From positions 1 to 64,000 of the forward strand of contig NZ_WEGL01000007.1 in the NCBI RefSeq assembly GCF_009604455.1: DNA of 64,000 bases, in the 5' to 3' direction. The notes beneath the pieces are model-generated. The model ran no database searches. It was not told where the DNA came from and was given only the letters and a program-made list of their open reading frames with translations. This DNA is from Streptomyces sp. RB17 (GTDB lineage: Bacteria > Actinomycetota > Actinomycetes > Streptomycetales > Streptomycetaceae). A program made the position numbers and the translations under genes. Within the stretch, counting starts at the first letter, position 1, and each line of letters starts with the position of its first letter. Positions 27,778-36,088 of this stretch are shown in pieces.

Positions 27778-28959
27778 GTGACCGACACCGCAGGCAAGCC
27801 CCTCGGTCCCGGTCCCGGGGCCTCCGCCACCGGCGCAGGGCTCGTACGGCGGTCTCGGCGGCGGTGGGTGCAGGCCACGGCGCTGGGTGTCGCCGTGCTC
27901 GTCGTGGCGGGCGCCGGGGGCGGGTGGGCCGTCTACGCCAAGCTCAGCAACAACATCACCGCCGATGACGCCGCCTCCCGCGAACTGGCCCGGTACGAGC
28001 GGGAGCGGCCCACCGAACTGGTGCGGGGCGCGCAGAACATCCTGCTGATCGGGTCGGACACCCGGGCCGGGGACGGGAACTCCGCGTACGGGCGGGATCT
28101 GGGCAGCGAGCGGTCGGACACCACGATCCTGCTGCATCTGGCCGCCGACCGGCGCAGCGCCACCGCCGTGTCGCTGCCGAGGGATCTGATGGTGGACATC
28201 CCGGGCTGCCGGCAGCCGGGCGGCAGCCGCAGCGAGCCGGTGTTCGCGATGTTCAACCACGCCTTTCAACTGGGTGGTTCGGCGTGCACGATCCGGACCG
28301 TCGAGAAGCTGACGGGCATTCGGATCGACCATCACGTCGTCGTGGACTTCCGCGGGTTCAAGAAGATGGTGGATGCCGTCGACGGGGTGCAGGTCTGTCT
28401 GAAGGAGCCCGTCGACGACAAGGCCGCCAAGCTGAAGCTGCCCGCGGGGAAGGTGATGCTGAACGGGGAGCAGGCGCTCGGGTTCGTGCGGGCCCGCAAG
28501 TCGCTCGGCGACGGCAGCGACACCGAACGGATGGAGCGCCAGCAGCGGTTTCTGGGCGCGCTGGTCAGCACGATGCAGAGCAGCGACGTCCTGCTGAACC
28601 CGGTGAAGCTGTATCCGGTGCTGGACGCGGCGACCTCCGCGCTGACCACGGATCCCGGACTGGCCAGTCTGCGTGGCTTGTACCAGTTGGTGCGCGGGCT
28701 GCGTGACATCCCCACCGAACAGGTGCAGTTCCTGACGGTGCCGAGGGAGTCGTACGTCTACGACGCCAACCGTGACCAACTCGTGGAGCCGGAAGCAGAG
28801 AAGCTGTTCGCACGGCTGCGGGCCGATCAGCCCGTGGCGGTGGCCGGGGAGACGCCGCAGGAGGCCGCGGAGACGGGCGGGGACACCCGCGGCGGGGGCG
28901 GCCCCTCCCCCGAGCCGACGTTCCGCGGGAACACCGCAGCCGAACACCGCTGTGAGTAA
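27778..28959 (+). CDS. LytR-CpsA-Psr (LCP) family glycopolymer ligase 1
   Basis: 393 residues from the GTG at 27778. A short basic cytoplasmic N-terminus and one membrane helix (~32-56) are followed by the extracellular LCP domain (~85-300). Conserved positions: NILLIGSDTRAG, RSDTTILLHLAADRRSATAVSLPRDLMVDIPGC, IDHHVVVDFRGFKKMVDAVDGVQV, and GEQALGFVRARK with catalytic arginines and aspartates that bind the pyrophosphate of the lipid-linked substrate. LCP enzymes attach teichoic acids, capsule or arabinogalactan-type polymers to peptidoglycan. This one lacks the LytR_C domain and ends in a Gly/Pro tail. First of five LCP genes here. Confidence 0.93.
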   Translation: MTDTAGKPLGPGPGASATGAGLVRRSRRRWVQATALGVAVLVVAGAGGGWAVYAKLSNNITADDAASRELARYERERPTELVRGAQNILLIGSDTRAGDGNSAYGRDLGSERSDTTILLHLAADRRSATAVSLPRDLMVDIPGCRQPGGSRSEPVFAMFNHAFQLGGSACTIRTVEKLTGIRIDHHVVVDFRGFKKMVDAVDGVQVCLKEPVDDKAAKLKLPAGKVMLNGEQALGFVRARKSLGDGSDTERMERQQRFLGALVSTMQSSDVLLNPVKLYPVLDAATSALTTDPGLASLRGLYQLVRGLRDIPTEQVQFLTVPRESYVYDANRDQLVEPEAEKLFARLRADQPVAVAGETPQEAAETGGDTRGGGGPSPEPTFRGNTAAEHRCE

Positions 28960-29189
28960 TGCGCACATCAAGACGCCGAACTTCCGTCCAGGAAATGAGC
29001 CGGATTGCCCAGTTGTAGGCACAGGGAATTTGTCACCGGCGTCGCTTGACGCTGAACTGGGCGGATAGTGTGAGCGATCCGGTGCACCCGGCCACGAGGT
29101 CTGTCCTGGGGTCGAGCACCTTTCACCGAGACCCGAGCGCCTTTGAGGGGGAAGGCGCCGCGTGGCCCCGACGGAGGATTCGGACAACC

Positions 29190-30950
29190 GTGGACGCGCA
29201 AGGCCGTGGGCGGGCGGACAACATCGATCCCGCAGACCAGTGGGTGCTCAATCCGAACACCGGTGAATACGAACTGCGACTGGGCCCTTCCACACCGCAG
29301 TCATCGGTTCCCGGCCCCCGCAGACCCGCCCCCCGGGCGGGCGCCGGTGCGCCGCGCCGCCGTAACGACCCGGCGTCCGGCGGGACCCGCGAGACGCGCC
29401 CGGTGCGCGGGGGCGACGTACCGCCGCCGCGGCCGGGACGGCGCCGGGGCAGCGAGCCGGAGCCTCCGCAGGGGCGCAGGGCCGCCCGGCGGCCGGTGAA
29501 GAAGAAGTCGCGGGTGAAGAAGGTGCTGGCGTGGACGGCCGGCGGTACGGCGTTCGTCCTGGTCGCCGTCGGCACGGCCGGCTACCTCTACCTCAAGCAC
29601 CTGGAGGGCAACGTCACCACGACGGACGTCGGCAGCGCGGCCAAGAACGGCTTCAGCAAGGACGACGCCTTCAACATCCTGATCATCGGCACCGACAGGC
29701 GCACCGGCAAGGGCAACGAGGGCTACGGCGACAAGGGCAGCGTCGGGCACGCCGACACCAACATCCTGCTGCACGTCTCGAAGGACAGGACGAACGCGAC
29801 CGCGCTGAGCATCCCGCGCGACCTGATCGTCAACGTGCCGGACTGCGAGACCATCGAGCCGGACGGCAGCAAGAAGGTCATCGCCGGCTCCGACAACGTC
29901 CGCTTCAACGAGAGTCTCGGCCAGGAGGGCCGCGACCCGGGCTGCACGATGCGCACGGTGAAGGAGGTCACCGGCATCACGCCCGACCACTTCATGATGG
30001 TCGACTTCAACGCGGTCAAGACGCTGACGACGGCGGTCGGCGGCGTCGACGTCTGCCTGGCGCACGCCGTGAACGACTCGGACTCGCATCTGAAGCTGTC
30101 CGCGGGCAAGCACAACATCCAGGGCGAGCAGGCCCTGGCCTTCGTACGGACCCGGCACAGCTGGGGCAACGCGGGCGACCTGGACCGCATCAAGGTCCAG
30201 CAGCAGTTCATGGGTTCGCTGATGCGGAAGATGTCCTCCAGCAACACACTCACCAGCCCGACCAAGCTGATCAGTCTGGCCGAGGCGGCCACGAAGGCAC
30301 TGACGGTCGACAAGGGCATCGGCTCCGTGAGCACGCTCAAGGACATCGCGCTGGAGCTGAAGAAGGTGCCGCCGAAGAACATCTCGTTCGTGACGGTTCC
30401 CGTGCTCGACAACCCGGCCGACGGCGTGGTCCACAAGACGGTCATCGTCAACCAGAGTGCCGCCCCTCCGGTGTTCGACGCGATCAACAACGACGTCTCC
30501 TTCACCGAGGTGAAGAAGAAGCAGAAGGCGGAGAAGGACGCGGAGGCCGCCCGTCTGAAGGGCACCAGGTCCGCGCCGTCCGACGTGCGGGTGCGGATCC
30601 TCAACGGCGGTGCGCAGTCCGGCAGCGCGCAGGTGACCCTCGACTGGCTGCAGAACAAGGAGGGCGTGCTGAAGTCGGAGAACGCGGGCAACGCGCCCGC
30701 GGAGCTGAGCAGGACCACGCTCGAGTACGCGCCCGACCAGGCGGCCCAGGCCCGGGAGCTGGCCCATCTCATGGGACTGTCCGGGTCGGCGCTGAAGCCC
30801 GGCAAGAGCGTGACCAACTCCCAGGGGCTGCCGGCGATGACGCTGACCCTGGGCAAGGACTTCAAGGGCGCGGGGGTCTCGCTGACCGCTCCGTCGAAGG
30901 CGCCGACGGTCGACAAGTCCACGGCGGACAAGGTGAAGTGCGCCTCGTAG
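29190..30950 (+). CDS. LCP family glycopolymer ligase 2 (with LytR_C domain)
   Basis: 586 residues from the GTG at 29190, placed after GGAGGA; the frame is open further upstream. The long disordered N-terminus includes a NPNTGEYELRLG motif and a Lys/Arg patch, then a membrane helix near 115-135. The LCP domain follows (FNILIIGTDRRTGK, ALSIPRDLIVNVPDC, PDHFMMVDFNAVKTLTTAVGGVDVCL, GEQALAFVRTRHSWGNAGDLDR). The C-terminal ~100 residues, opening with VRVRILNGG, match the LytR_C domain. A strong terminator hairpin follows at once. TTGACG/TAGTGT upstream at 29046-29071 are spaced only 14 bases and are not a convincing promoter. Confidence 0.93.
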   Translation: MDAQGRGRADNIDPADQWVLNPNTGEYELRLGPSTPQSSVPGPRRPAPRAGAGAPRRRNDPASGGTRETRPVRGGDVPPPRPGRRRGSEPEPPQGRRAARRPVKKKSRVKKVLAWTAGGTAFVLVAVGTAGYLYLKHLEGNVTTTDVGSAAKNGFSKDDAFNILIIGTDRRTGKGNEGYGDKGSVGHADTNILLHVSKDRTNATALSIPRDLIVNVPDCETIEPDGSKKVIAGSDNVRFNESLGQEGRDPGCTMRTVKEVTGITPDHFMMVDFNAVKTLTTAVGGVDVCLAHAVNDSDSHLKLSAGKHNIQGEQALAFVRTRHSWGNAGDLDRIKVQQQFMGSLMRKMSSSNTLTSPTKLISLAEAATKALTVDKGIGSVSTLKDIALELKKVPPKNISFVTVPVLDNPADGVVHKTVIVNQSAAPPVFDAINNDVSFTEVKKKQKAEKDAEAARLKGTRSAPSDVRVRILNGGAQSGSAQVTLDWLQNKEGVLKSENAGNAPAELSRTTLEYAPDQAAQARELAHLMGLSGSALKPGKSVTNSQGLPAMTLTLGKDFKGAGVSLTAPSKAPTVDKSTADKVKCAS

Positions 30951-30957
30951 GTAACCC

Positions 30958-31001
30958 AACGGGCCCCTCGTGCGTCTAACCGGACGCGGGAGGGGCCCGT
31001 T
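30958..31001 (+). terminator. terminator between LCP genes 2 and 3
   Basis: AACGGGCCCCT (30958-30968) pairs with AGGGGCCCGTT (30991-31001), and inner GCGTC/GACGC extend the stem. It begins eight bases after the LCP2 stop codon. Confidence 0.85.
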
Positions 31002-31034
31002 GTATGGCGCAAGGGTGGGGAGGGGCTGGACGAA

Positions 31035-32678
31035 TTGGCGCAGAGTGATGTGCGGGGGCAGGATCCTGCGGTCGACGACATGATGTCGCTCGCATCGCGG
31101 GACCGGAGGTCGCCGGAGGGGTCCGGCAGGCACGGCGGGGGGCGCAGAGGCGGTTCCGGGACCGAGCGGCCACGGCGCAGACGGCGCGCACTGCGCTGGT
31201 CGGCGACCGTTCTGGCAGTGGTCATACTCGGTACGGCCGGCGCCGGTTACCTGTACTACGAGCACCTGAACGCGAACATCCGCAAGGGCCAGCGCAGCAG
31301 CGCCGACGACTCGAAGGTGCACAAGACGCCGGCGAACGCGGCCGGGCAGACGCCGATGAACATCCTCCTGATCGGCTCCGACAGCCGTAACACGCCGCAG
31401 GACCTGAAGCTCGGCGGGCACCGGCAGAGCGTCGGCGCGCCTCCGCTGGCCGACGTACAGATGCTCATCCACCTGTCCGCGGACCGCAAGAGCGCCGCCA
31501 TGGTGAGCATCCCCCGGGACACCCGCGTGCACATCCCCAGGTGCAAGGACCCCAAGACCGGCAAGAAGTACCCGGAGACCGACGACATCATCAACACCAC
31601 CCTGGCCCGGGGCGGAGCCGGCTGCACGCTGGCCACCTGGGAGGACCTCACCGGGGTCTACATCGACCACTGGATGATGATCGACTTCGCGGGCGTGGTG
31701 AACATGGCGGACGCCATCGGGGGCGTCCAGGTCTGTGTGAAGCAGAACGTCTGGGACCACCCGACACCGGACCAGCCCGGCGGCTCGGGGCTGAAGCTGA
31801 AGGCCGGGACACAGAAGATCTACCACGAGCAGGCCCTGCAGTGGCTGCGCACGCGGCACGCCTGGGGCAGTGATCTGATGCGGGCCCGCGCCCAGCACAT
31901 GTACCTGAACTCGATGGTCCGCACCCTGAAACACCAGAACGTCTTCACGGACGGCGGGCGGCTGATGGACCTGGCCGAGGCGGCCACCAAGTCGCTCCAG
32001 GTCTCGGAGGAGATCGGCTCGGTCAAGAAGCTGTACGACCTGGCCATGGAGCTGAAGTCGGTGCCGACGAACCGCATCACGTCGATGACGATGCCCAACG
32101 TCGAGGACTCGCAGAACACCCAGCACGTCGTGCCGGACAAGGCCAACGCCGACAAGGTGTGGGAGATGCTCCGCGACGACGTGCCGTTCGACAAGAACGG
32201 CAAGCCGTCGGCCACCAAGCAGATCGCGAGCAAGGCCCCGGCGACCAAGTCCCCCTCCACGGACCCGAGTCGGCTGGGGGTGCTGGTGCGCAACGCCACC
32301 CAGACCTCCACGGAGGCGGCGGTCGGCCACCGGGCGAGTGACATCAGCCAGGTGCTGGCGCAGAAGGGCTACACCCGGGCCGCTGCCGACACCTCGGAAA
32401 CGCTGTCCGAGGACAGCACGGTCGTGCAGTATCCGAGCGCGGACCTGCAGGGTGACGCGCAGGCCGTGGCGAAGGCGCTCGGCATCCCGATGAGCGCGGT
32501 GAAGCAGTCGACCGACGTCTCCGGGGTCACGGTCGTCGTCGGCTCGGACTGGCGCACCGGCAGCGGCTACCCCAAGCAGGCCATGCCGAAGGCAGGGGAC
32601 ATGCCGGGCAACACCGACTCGATCAACGGTGCCGACACCAGCAAGTGCATGGACGTGTACAAGCCCTACCAGTGGTGA
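31035..32678 (+). CDS. LCP family glycopolymer ligase 3 (with LytR_C-like domain)
   Basis: 547 residues from the TTG at 31035; GGGGAGGGG lies just upstream and no later start is better placed. A basic N-terminus and one membrane helix (~55-75) precede the LCP domain: MNILLIGSDSRNT, AAMVSIPRDTRVHIPRC, IDHWMMIDFAGVVNMADAIGGVQVCV and EQALQWLRTRHAWGSDL. From ~410 a LytR_C-like domain (LGVLVRNATQTS) runs to near the end, where a Pro/Gly-rich tail finishes with CMDVYKPYQW. Preceded by the LCP2 terminator, so it probably has its own promoter. Confidence 0.93.
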   Translation: MAQSDVRGQDPAVDDMMSLASRDRRSPEGSGRHGGGRRGGSGTERPRRRRRALRWSATVLAVVILGTAGAGYLYYEHLNANIRKGQRSSADDSKVHKTPANAAGQTPMNILLIGSDSRNTPQDLKLGGHRQSVGAPPLADVQMLIHLSADRKSAAMVSIPRDTRVHIPRCKDPKTGKKYPETDDIINTTLARGGAGCTLATWEDLTGVYIDHWMMIDFAGVVNMADAIGGVQVCVKQNVWDHPTPDQPGGSGLKLKAGTQKIYHEQALQWLRTRHAWGSDLMRARAQHMYLNSMVRTLKHQNVFTDGGRLMDLAEAATKSLQVSEEIGSVKKLYDLAMELKSVPTNRITSMTMPNVEDSQNTQHVVPDKANADKVWEMLRDDVPFDKNGKPSATKQIASKAPATKSPSTDPSRLGVLVRNATQTSTEAAVGHRASDISQVLAQKGYTRAAADTSETLSEDSTVVQYPSADLQGDAQAVAKALGIPMSAVKQSTDVSGVTVVVGSDWRTGSGYPKQAMPKAGDMPGNTDSINGADTSKCMDVYKPYQW

Positions 32679-32685
32679 ACGGTGC

Positions 32686-32705
32686 GGGCCCCGGAAACGG
32701 GGCCC
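32686..32705. terminator. terminator hairpin with GAAA tetraloop between convergent genes
   Basis: GGGCCCCG (32686-32693) and CGGGGCCC (32698-32705) form a perfect 8-bp stem closed by GAAA, 7 bases after the LCP3 stop codon. Confidence 0.75.
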
Positions 32706-32712
32706 CGCCGGA

Positions 32713-32752
32713 TGATCACACGTGATCAGCCCTGATCAGGCGTGATCGGGGC
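32713..32752. repeat. four TGATC repeats on an exact 10-bp period
   Basis: TGATCA at 32713, 32723 and 32733 and TGATCG at 32743 recur every 10 bases. The unit at 32733 contains the stop codon of the GT2 gene (minus strand). Confidence 0.7.
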
Positions 32753-33770
32753 TGAGGACCGCCGGCCGCCGGGACGCGATGACCTTGCGCGCCAGCGACT
32801 TCGGGCTGGTCAGGAAGCCCCAGCCCCACGACATGTGCATGGTGGCCAGGGCCAGCGGGATCTGCAGCCGGGCCTTCAGGGGCAGCCCCCTGCCCGCAGG
32901 GAGCGAGCCCAGGGCGATCGCCGCCAGATAGCCGCCGGGGACGACGAGGGCCCACGGGGTGAGCGCCACGCCGACCACGATTCCGGCCGCTATCGCGCAC
33001 ACCGCCGTCGGCGGGGCGAGGTAGCGCAGGTTGATGGAGCCGGAGTGGTAGCGGGCCACGACGTGCCGCCAGCGGCCGTAGTCCTTGTACTGCTTGGCGA
33101 GGGCCCGCACGGAGGGCCGAGGGCGGTACGAGACCCTGAGTTCCGGCGAGAACCAGATCAGGCCGCCCGCCTCACGGATCCGGAAGTTCAGCTCCCAGTC
33201 CTGGGCGCGGATGAACTCCTCGTTGTAGCCGCCCTGCTGCTCCAGGGCCTCGCGGCGGAAGACGCCGAGGTAGACGGTCTCGGCGGGCCCGGCCTCACCG
33301 CCCGTGTGGAAGGCGGCGTTGCCGACCCCGATCCTCGAGGTCATCGCGGCGGCGACCGCGTGCTCCCAGTCGTTCTCACCTTCGGCGTGCATGATGCCGC
33401 CGACGTTCATCGCGCCGGTCTCCGCCAGGAGCCGGACGGCGGTGGCCATGTAGTTCGGCGAGAGCATGCCGTGGCCGTCGACGCGGACCACGATCGGGTG
33501 CCTGGAGGCCTTGATCGCCGCGTTCAGCGCGGCGGGGGTACGGCCGGTGGGGTTCGGGACGGTATGCACGCGGGGGTCTTCGGCGACCAGCTCGGCGGCG
33601 ATCTCGTCCGTGCGGTCCGTGGACGGACCGAGGGCGATCACGACCTCCATCTCGCCGGCGTACTCCTGCGCGAGGATCGCTTGGACGGCCCCGCGCAGAT
33701 GCCGCTCCTCGTTGAGGACGGGCATGATCACAGAAACGGCGGGGTGTCGCACGTCGGGCTTGGCGTTCAT
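32736..33770 (-). CDS. family 2 glycosyltransferase with C-terminal membrane anchor
   Basis: 344 residues. GT2 fold: SVIMPVLNEERHLRGAVQAI at the N-terminus, ALGPSTDRTDEI, the nucleotide/metal motif VVRVDGHGMLSP, and the acceptor motif AQDWELNFRIREAGG. Two or three hydrophobic helices occupy ~255-310. It resembles ExoA-type transferases that build exported polysaccharide on an undecaprenyl carrier at the membrane. It sits within the LCP cluster and is divergent from LCP gene 4, which fits synthesis of a polymer later ligated by LCP enzymes. The sugar is not predictable. Confidence 0.88.
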   Translation of the reverse strand: MNAKPDVRHPAVSVIMPVLNEERHLRGAVQAILAQEYAGEMEVVIALGPSTDRTDEIAAELVAEDPRVHTVPNPTGRTPAALNAAIKASRHPIVVRVDGHGMLSPNYMATAVRLLAETGAMNVGGIMHAEGENDWEHAVAAAMTSRIGVGNAAFHTGGEAGPAETVYLGVFRREALEQQGGYNEEFIRAQDWELNFRIREAGGLIWFSPELRVSYRPRPSVRALAKQYKDYGRWRHVVARYHSGSINLRYLAPPTAVCAIAAGIVVGVALTPWALVVPGGYLAAIALGSLPAGRGLPLKARLQIPLALATMHMSWGWGFLTSPKSLARKVIASRRPAVLSPDHA

Positions 33771-33898
33771 AGGGGGCTCACGTTACCGCGAACGGGGGAC
33801 ACCGGTGCGCGCCGCCGGGGCGTGGGGCCGGGCTGGAGATCGTATCGGCCTACGGTGCTCACGGATCCCACGTACGGCCTCGCCCGGAGGTGTCCCCG

Positions 33899-35404
33899 TT
33901 GGCCAGCCCGCCCCGGTCCCCCGCGCGTCCGCAGCGCCGACCGCAGCCACCCCGCCGTGTGCCGCGCCCGCCCGAGCGGCCCGTGCGGTCCGTACGGCCG
34001 CCCCGGCGGCCCCGCTGGGCCATGCGGGCGGTGAGCACACTGTCCGTCGTCGTGCTCGCCTCCGCCGGGATCGGCCACGCGGTGATCAGCAGCCTGGACG
34101 CGGGGATCGCCCGGGTCGACGCCTTCAAGGACATGAAGAACCGGCCGCTCGCGGGGCACGGCACGAACATCCTGCTGGTCGGCACCGACGGCCGCGAGAA
34201 GATCAGCGCACAGGAGCGGCGGGAGTACCGGCTGGGCGGGGCGCCCTGCCACTGCACCGACACGATGATGATCGTGCACGTCTCGGAGAACCGGGAGCGG
34301 GCCACCGTGGTGAGCCTGCCGCGCGACTCCTACGCCGAGGTGCCCGCACACACCGACGCCCCCTCCGGGCGGGAGCGCCCGCCGCACCCGATCAAGCTCA
34401 ACGCGGCCTACGCCGAGGGCGGCCCCCAGCTGACCATCCGCACCGTCGAGAACATGACCCACGTGAAGATCGACCACTATCTGGAGGTCGACTTCACCAG
34501 CTTCATGAAGACCGTCGACGTCCTCGGCGGTGTGACCGTGTGCACGACGACCCCGCTGAAGGACTCCTACACCGGCCTCGACCTCGCCCCCGGCACGCAC
34601 ACCCTCAACGGCGGTCAGGCCCTGCAGTACGTCCGCGCCCGGCACGTCGACGGGGCCAGCGACCTCGGCCGGATGAAGCGGCAGCAGCGGTTCCTGGCCG
34701 CGCTGATCGAGCGGGCCACCTCCTCCGGGGTGCTGCTGAACCCGATGCGGTTCCGGGACGTGACCCGCGCGGTGCTCGGCTCGGTCCGCGCCGACGAGGG
34801 CTTCGGCACCGACGAGCTGCTCGACCTCGGCCGGGCCATGCGGAACTTCTCCCCCTCCTCCTCCGAGTTCACCACCGTGCCCATCGCGCAGATCAACTAC
34901 GCGGTCAAGGGCATCGGCTCGACCCTGAAGTGGGACCAGGCCAAGGCGGACCAGCTGTTCACGGCCCTGCGCGACGACAAGCCGCTCACCGCGGACCACC
35001 CGCACCAGGCACCGGCGCATGGGCAGCCTCCGGCGCCCGTCGACGTCGATCCCCGGCAGATCCGGGTCCAGGTGGAGAACGGCACCGGCACGGTCGGCCT
35101 CGCCAAACGCGTCGACTCCGCTCTCGCGGCGGCCGGCTTCGCCACGACGCACCTGCCGGTCTCGGCCGCGCACGTGCCGCGCACCGTCATCTCCTACGAC
35201 CCCCGCTGGGACCGCTCGGCCCGTGCCCTGGCCGCCGCCCTGCCGGGCGCCGAACTGCGCGCCGTGCCGGGCCAGGGCCCGCTGCTGAAGGTGATCGCCG
35301 GGGCGGACTTCAAGGACGTGCACAAGGTCCACTACGAGGATCCGGCCCAGCCCCAGCAGGTCCCGGTCCGCGGCAGCGACGTGGTGTGCTCGGGGACCGG
35401 CTGA
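33899..35404 (+). CDS. LCP family glycopolymer ligase 4 (with LytR_C domain)
   Basis: 501 residues from the TTG at 33899. The upstream GTG at 33890 overlaps the GGAGG ribosome site, whereas the TTG sits eight bases beyond it. A Pro/Arg-rich N-terminus, a membrane helix near 45-62, then the LCP domain: NILLVGTDGREK, ATVVSLPRDSYAEVP, IDHYLEVDFTSFMKTVDVLGGVTVC, GGQALQYVRARHVDGASDLGR. The LytR_C domain starts at IRVQVENGTGTVGLA (~385). The insertion with cysteines in GGAPCHCTDT is unusual for the family. Divergent from the GT2 gene. Confidence 0.92.
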   Translation: MASPPRSPARPQRRPQPPRRVPRPPERPVRSVRPPRRPRWAMRAVSTLSVVVLASAGIGHAVISSLDAGIARVDAFKDMKNRPLAGHGTNILLVGTDGREKISAQERREYRLGGAPCHCTDTMMIVHVSENRERATVVSLPRDSYAEVPAHTDAPSGRERPPHPIKLNAAYAEGGPQLTIRTVENMTHVKIDHYLEVDFTSFMKTVDVLGGVTVCTTTPLKDSYTGLDLAPGTHTLNGGQALQYVRARHVDGASDLGRMKRQQRFLAALIERATSSGVLLNPMRFRDVTRAVLGSVRADEGFGTDELLDLGRAMRNFSPSSSEFTTVPIAQINYAVKGIGSTLKWDQAKADQLFTALRDDKPLTADHPHQAPAHGQPPAPVDVDPRQIRVQVENGTGTVGLAKRVDSALAAAGFATTHLPVSAAHVPRTVISYDPRWDRSARALAAALPGAELRAVPGQGPLLKVIAGADFKDVHKVHYEDPAQPQQVPVRGSDVVCSGTG

Positions 35405-35408
35405 GCGC

Positions 35409-35969
35409 TCAGTCCTCGAAACCCTCGGCCGCGCGCTTCTCCCGCAGCTCCCGGATCTCCCGGCGGCGCGCCAGCCGGTGGGTGCGGCGGATCTGGGCCT
35501 CCTGGTAGCGGCGGCGGTCGCGGTCGGTCTCCGGGACCACCGGCGGCACCCGGCGCGGCTTGCCGTCGGCGTCGACGGCCGCGAAGACCAGATAGGCGGA
35601 GCCGACCTGGGTGGGCGGGGTCGACTCGTTCCAGCGTTCGGCGAGGACCCGGACCCCGACCTCCATGGAGGTCCGGCCGGTCCAGTTCACCTGCGCCTTC
35701 ACATGGACCAGGTCACCGACGCGGACGGGCTCCAGGAAGGCCATCTCGTCCATGGACGCGGTGACGGCGGGACCGCCGGAGTGCCGGCCCGCCACGGCGC
35801 CGGCCGCGTCGTCGACCAGCTTCATGATCACCCCGCCGTGCACCGTCCCCAGCAGGTTGGTGTCGCTGTGGGTCATGATGTGGCTGAGGGTGGTGCGCGA
35901 GGCGGACGTCGGCTTACCGGGTATGTCCGCTTCCATGTCCGGTTCCACGTCCGTGGCCTGGTCTGTCAT
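35409..35969 (-). CDS. acyl-CoA thioesterase, hot-dog fold
   Basis: 186 residues from the ATG at 35969. A single hot-dog domain with the ACOT-type signature: SHIMTHSDTNLLGTVHGG, VMKLVDDAAGAVAGRHSGG-like segment, then EPVRVGDLVHVKAQVNWTGRTSMEV. It hydrolyses acyl-CoA thioesters, chain length unknown. The C-terminus is a highly basic Arg-rich helix (RRRYQEAQIRRTHRLARRRE), longer than in most homologues. It converges on LCP gene 4 with only four bases between the stop codons and is divergent from LCP gene 5. Confidence 0.9.
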   Translation of the reverse strand: MTDQATDVEPDMEADIPGKPTSASRTTLSHIMTHSDTNLLGTVHGGVIMKLVDDAAGAVAGRHSGGPAVTASMDEMAFLEPVRVGDLVHVKAQVNWTGRTSMEVGVRVLAERWNESTPPTQVGSAYLVFAAVDADGKPRRVPPVVPETDRDRRRYQEAQIRRTHRLARRREIRELREKRAAEGFED

Positions 35970-36088
35970 GCCCTCCACCTTATGCCGAAGCGACAATCGC
36001 GGAATTTGTGTCGGGTTCGCAACAGCGCCGCTGTGATTTTCCGACAGCCCTTGTAAGCCGCACACCGACGCCCTGCACACTGGGGCGC

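Noticed and set aside
29046..29071. Promoter TTGACG / TAGTGT before LCP gene 2
   Set aside because: Both boxes are good individually, but only 14 bases separate them, too short for a standard vegetative promoter.
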